A stretch of 64,000 bases of DNA. It comes from Henricia sp. BOLD:AAB3569 (taxonomy: Eukaryota; Echinodermata; Asteroidea; Spinulosida; Echinasteridae). Positions within the stretch are counted from its first letter, which is position 1; each line of letters opens with the position of its first letter. A model generated the notes under the pieces. It was not told where the DNA came from. It saw nothing but the letters and a program-made list of their open reading frames with translations, and ran no database searches. The stretch is taken from positions 1 through 64,000 of the forward strand of contig JBBELK010000366.1 in NCBI GenBank assembly GCA_037783545.1, written 5' to 3'. This document shows, one piece after another, positions 62,826-64,000 of the stretch. The translations under genes and the position numbers were made by a program.

Positions 62826-63959
62826 TTATCCATCTACCTCGTTGTGGGTCTGGGCAGTGAACCGGATTCGCAGCAGGTTATGCAGGCAGCAGCAGGCCAG
62901 GACGATGGACTCCACAGTCTTTGGTTGCTGTGGCATAGTTGTCAGGAGACAACGAAATCTGGCTGCCAGGATGCCGAAGGCATTCTCTACCACACGTCTG
63001 GCTCTGGAGCATCGGTAGTTGTAGATGCGCTGCTCCATGGTCATGTTGCGTAAAGGCAATGGCTTCATCAACCAGCTGCGAAGAGGAAAAGCGGCATCCC
63101 TCAACAGGAAGTACGTCAAAGGCACTTGGTCACCAGGAAGTGGTTCTGCAGGGGGTAGCCCCAGAGTATCACTTTCCAACCCTTCCCGGAAGTCCATCTC
63201 AGCAAACACCCCGCCATCGGATCCAGCTCCATTCGCTCCTGCATTCACGTAGATGAACTTGTAGTCAGCATCCACTACAGCCATCAGCACTATAGAGTAG
63301 AAGCCTTTGTAATTGTAGTAAATGGACCCGGACTTCTTGGGACATCTCAGGGCGACGTGCTTGCCATCAACTGCACCTATGCAGTGGGGGAAGTTCCAGC
63401 GGTCCTCAAACTTCTTCGCCACCTGCCTCCATTCATCTGGTGTTGATGGGCAGACTATCACCTCCTCAGCATAGGCGTCAATGATAGCCTCGCAGACCTC
63501 CGGAATAAACTTGGAGATGGTGTTGTGGGCCACTCTGAAACCATACATCAGACTCTGGTAGCTGCTTCCTGTTGCCAAATATCTCAGGGTAATAGCAAGT
63601 TTCAGGCCAGGCTCCAGTGCCTTCCTCCTGAAGGTGTTCTGTCGCTGTATCTTCCCCTGGATCTTCTCTAAAATTTCTTGCCAGATTGCAGCGTCGATGC
63701 GCAGGAAATTCCTCAGTCTGCCTTCATCTTCTCTCTGCAGTTCTTTAAGTAGAGTGTGGTAATGGCCCTGCTGCACTCTGCGAAGCAACCATGGTCGCAC
63801 CCACCATCTTCTTCTTGCTGCTCTACGGGCTGCCTGTTGTTCTCTTTTCTTTCTGCTCCTCTCCCTTTCTTCCTCGTCCAGAACCACTACAAGGGTAGTC
63901 GTACAAAGGACCTGGGCACTGGCAAGGTAGACATCTTCATCTGTTGTATCCTGGGACAT
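62826..63959 (-). CDS. Harbinger DDE transposase, apparently intact
   Basis: Single frame of 377 codons, close to HARBI1 length (349). A basic N-terminal region (ERSRKKREQQAARRAARRRW) leads into the helix-turn-helix-like part (FRRKALEPGLKLAITLRYLA, SLMYGFRVAHNTISKFIPEV). The DDE_Tnp_4 catalytic triad is present: D198 in CIGAVDGKHVAL, D248 in GANGAGSDGGVF, E325 in ARRVVENAFGILAARFR. It ends ACCCLHNLLRIRF. The enzyme would cut and join element ends at 3-bp targets with the MADF partner. The ATG at 63959 is 24 bases downstream of a TCATTCG heptamer on the same strand. The only oddity is a long acidic-then-basic extension ahead of the usual N-terminus. Confidence 0.93.
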   Translation of the reverse strand: MSQDTTDEDVYLASAQVLCTTTLVVVLDEEERERSRKKREQQAARRAARRRWWVRPWLLRRVQQGHYHTLLKELQREDEGRLRNFLRIDAAIWQEILEKIQGKIQRQNTFRRKALEPGLKLAITLRYLATGSSYQSLMYGFRVAHNTISKFIPEVCEAIIDAYAEEVIVCPSTPDEWRQVAKKFEDRWNFPHCIGAVDGKHVALRCPKKSGSIYYNYKGFYSIVLMAVVDADYKFIYVNAGANGAGSDGGVFAEMDFREGLESDTLGLPPAEPLPGDQVPLTYFLLRDAAFPLRSWLMKPLPLRNMTMEQRIYNYRCSRARRVVENAFGILAARFRCLLTTMPQQPKTVESIVLACCCLHNLLRIRFTAQTHNEVDG

Positions 63960-63983
63960 GTTGCCTCTCTGAAGTCTTGTGAA

Positions 63984-63990
63984 CGAATGA
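63984..63990 (-). promoter_or_regulatory. Cap-site heptamer TCATTCG of transposase gene
   Basis: TCATTCG on the minus strand, matching the accessory gene's heptamer. A TATA box would be expected about 30 bases further out, beyond the window end. Confidence 0.5.
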
Positions 63991-64000
63991 CCAGAGGCTG

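Larger units (their letters stand above)
59911..64000. mobile_element. Nested Harbinger element(s), right end outside window
   Basis: Two related ends stand in series: AGCCACTCTCCCACATACGA at 59911 (preceded by TTA) and AGCCCCCTTCCCACATACAG at 60193 (preceded by TAA). Both agree with TWA targets of PIF/Harbinger. Between them are short TACGGG and GTATC subterminal repeats, so the outer one is probably a MITE that received the inner, gene-bearing copy. The inner copy carries the convergent accessory (60781-62139) and transposase (62826-63959) genes, both intact and GC-rich against an AT-rich background, which suggests recent arrival. Confidence 0.82.

Overview
The window is eukaryotic (spliced gene, SINEs, many transposon families). 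It fits a marine invertebrate deuterostome, most likely an echinoderm or a relative: a spliced host gene for the J-protein DNAJC17, tRNA-derived SINEs, frequent TACATGTA and AGAGGGCGCT words, and a Ngaro-type retrotransposon. The phylum is inferred; no single sequence proves it.

Layout. (1) 1-33509 is a tandem array of a ~10.4 kb non-genic unit: the end of one copy (1-3395), a copy of ~10.36 kb interrupted by a 9351-bp Ngaro element (3396-23109), and a copy of ~10.40 kb (23110-33509). Each unit carries the same fossils: an AP-endonuclease LINE, hAT-like MITEs, a TGACGT-rich degenerate repeat, a piggyBac transposase 5' part joined to a Tc1 fragment, a poly-G tract, and the left arm of a foldback element. 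The unit junctions fall inside that foldback arm; the intact foldback lies at the right edge of the array. (2) 5638-14988 is a Ngaro/PAT-type tyrosine-recombinase retrotransposon with split direct repeats (A1 ... B1-A2 ... B2), a spliced gag with a CCHC knuckle, RT-RNase H-SGNH hydrolase, and a tyrosine recombinase. The sister copies give its exact empty site, with no target duplication. (3) 32731-36357 holds a 3.15-kb element with CACTG/CAGTG ends containing the foldback, a SINE with a 10-bp target duplication, and small MITEs reaching to within 30 bp of the DNAJC17 start codon. (4) 36386-53367 holds nine GT-AG exons of DNAJC17 (253 codons: J domain, coiled coil, RRM). Its last exon is not in the window. 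The introns carry mariner, Mutator-like, SINE and other repeats. (5) 53695-58409 is a PIF/Harbinger remnant (CTG target duplication) containing a 2.76-kb element with TTAA duplications, which itself contains two 480-bp TIR elements. (6) From 59911 a Harbinger family begins. An apparently intact copy carries a MADF-type DNA-binding accessory gene (60781-62139, + strand) and a full-length DDE transposase (62826-63959, - strand), convergently arranged. Its right end lies beyond base 64000.

The most notable observation is that the Harbinger accessory gene is built like a replication-dependent histone gene. It is intronless, with CCAAT and TATA boxes and a YCATTCR cap heptamer. It ends 27 bases after its stop codon in a canonical histone mRNA 3' stem-loop followed by ACCA and a purine-rich element. 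The transposase gene has the same TCATTCG heptamer ahead of its ATG but a conventional AATAAA downstream.
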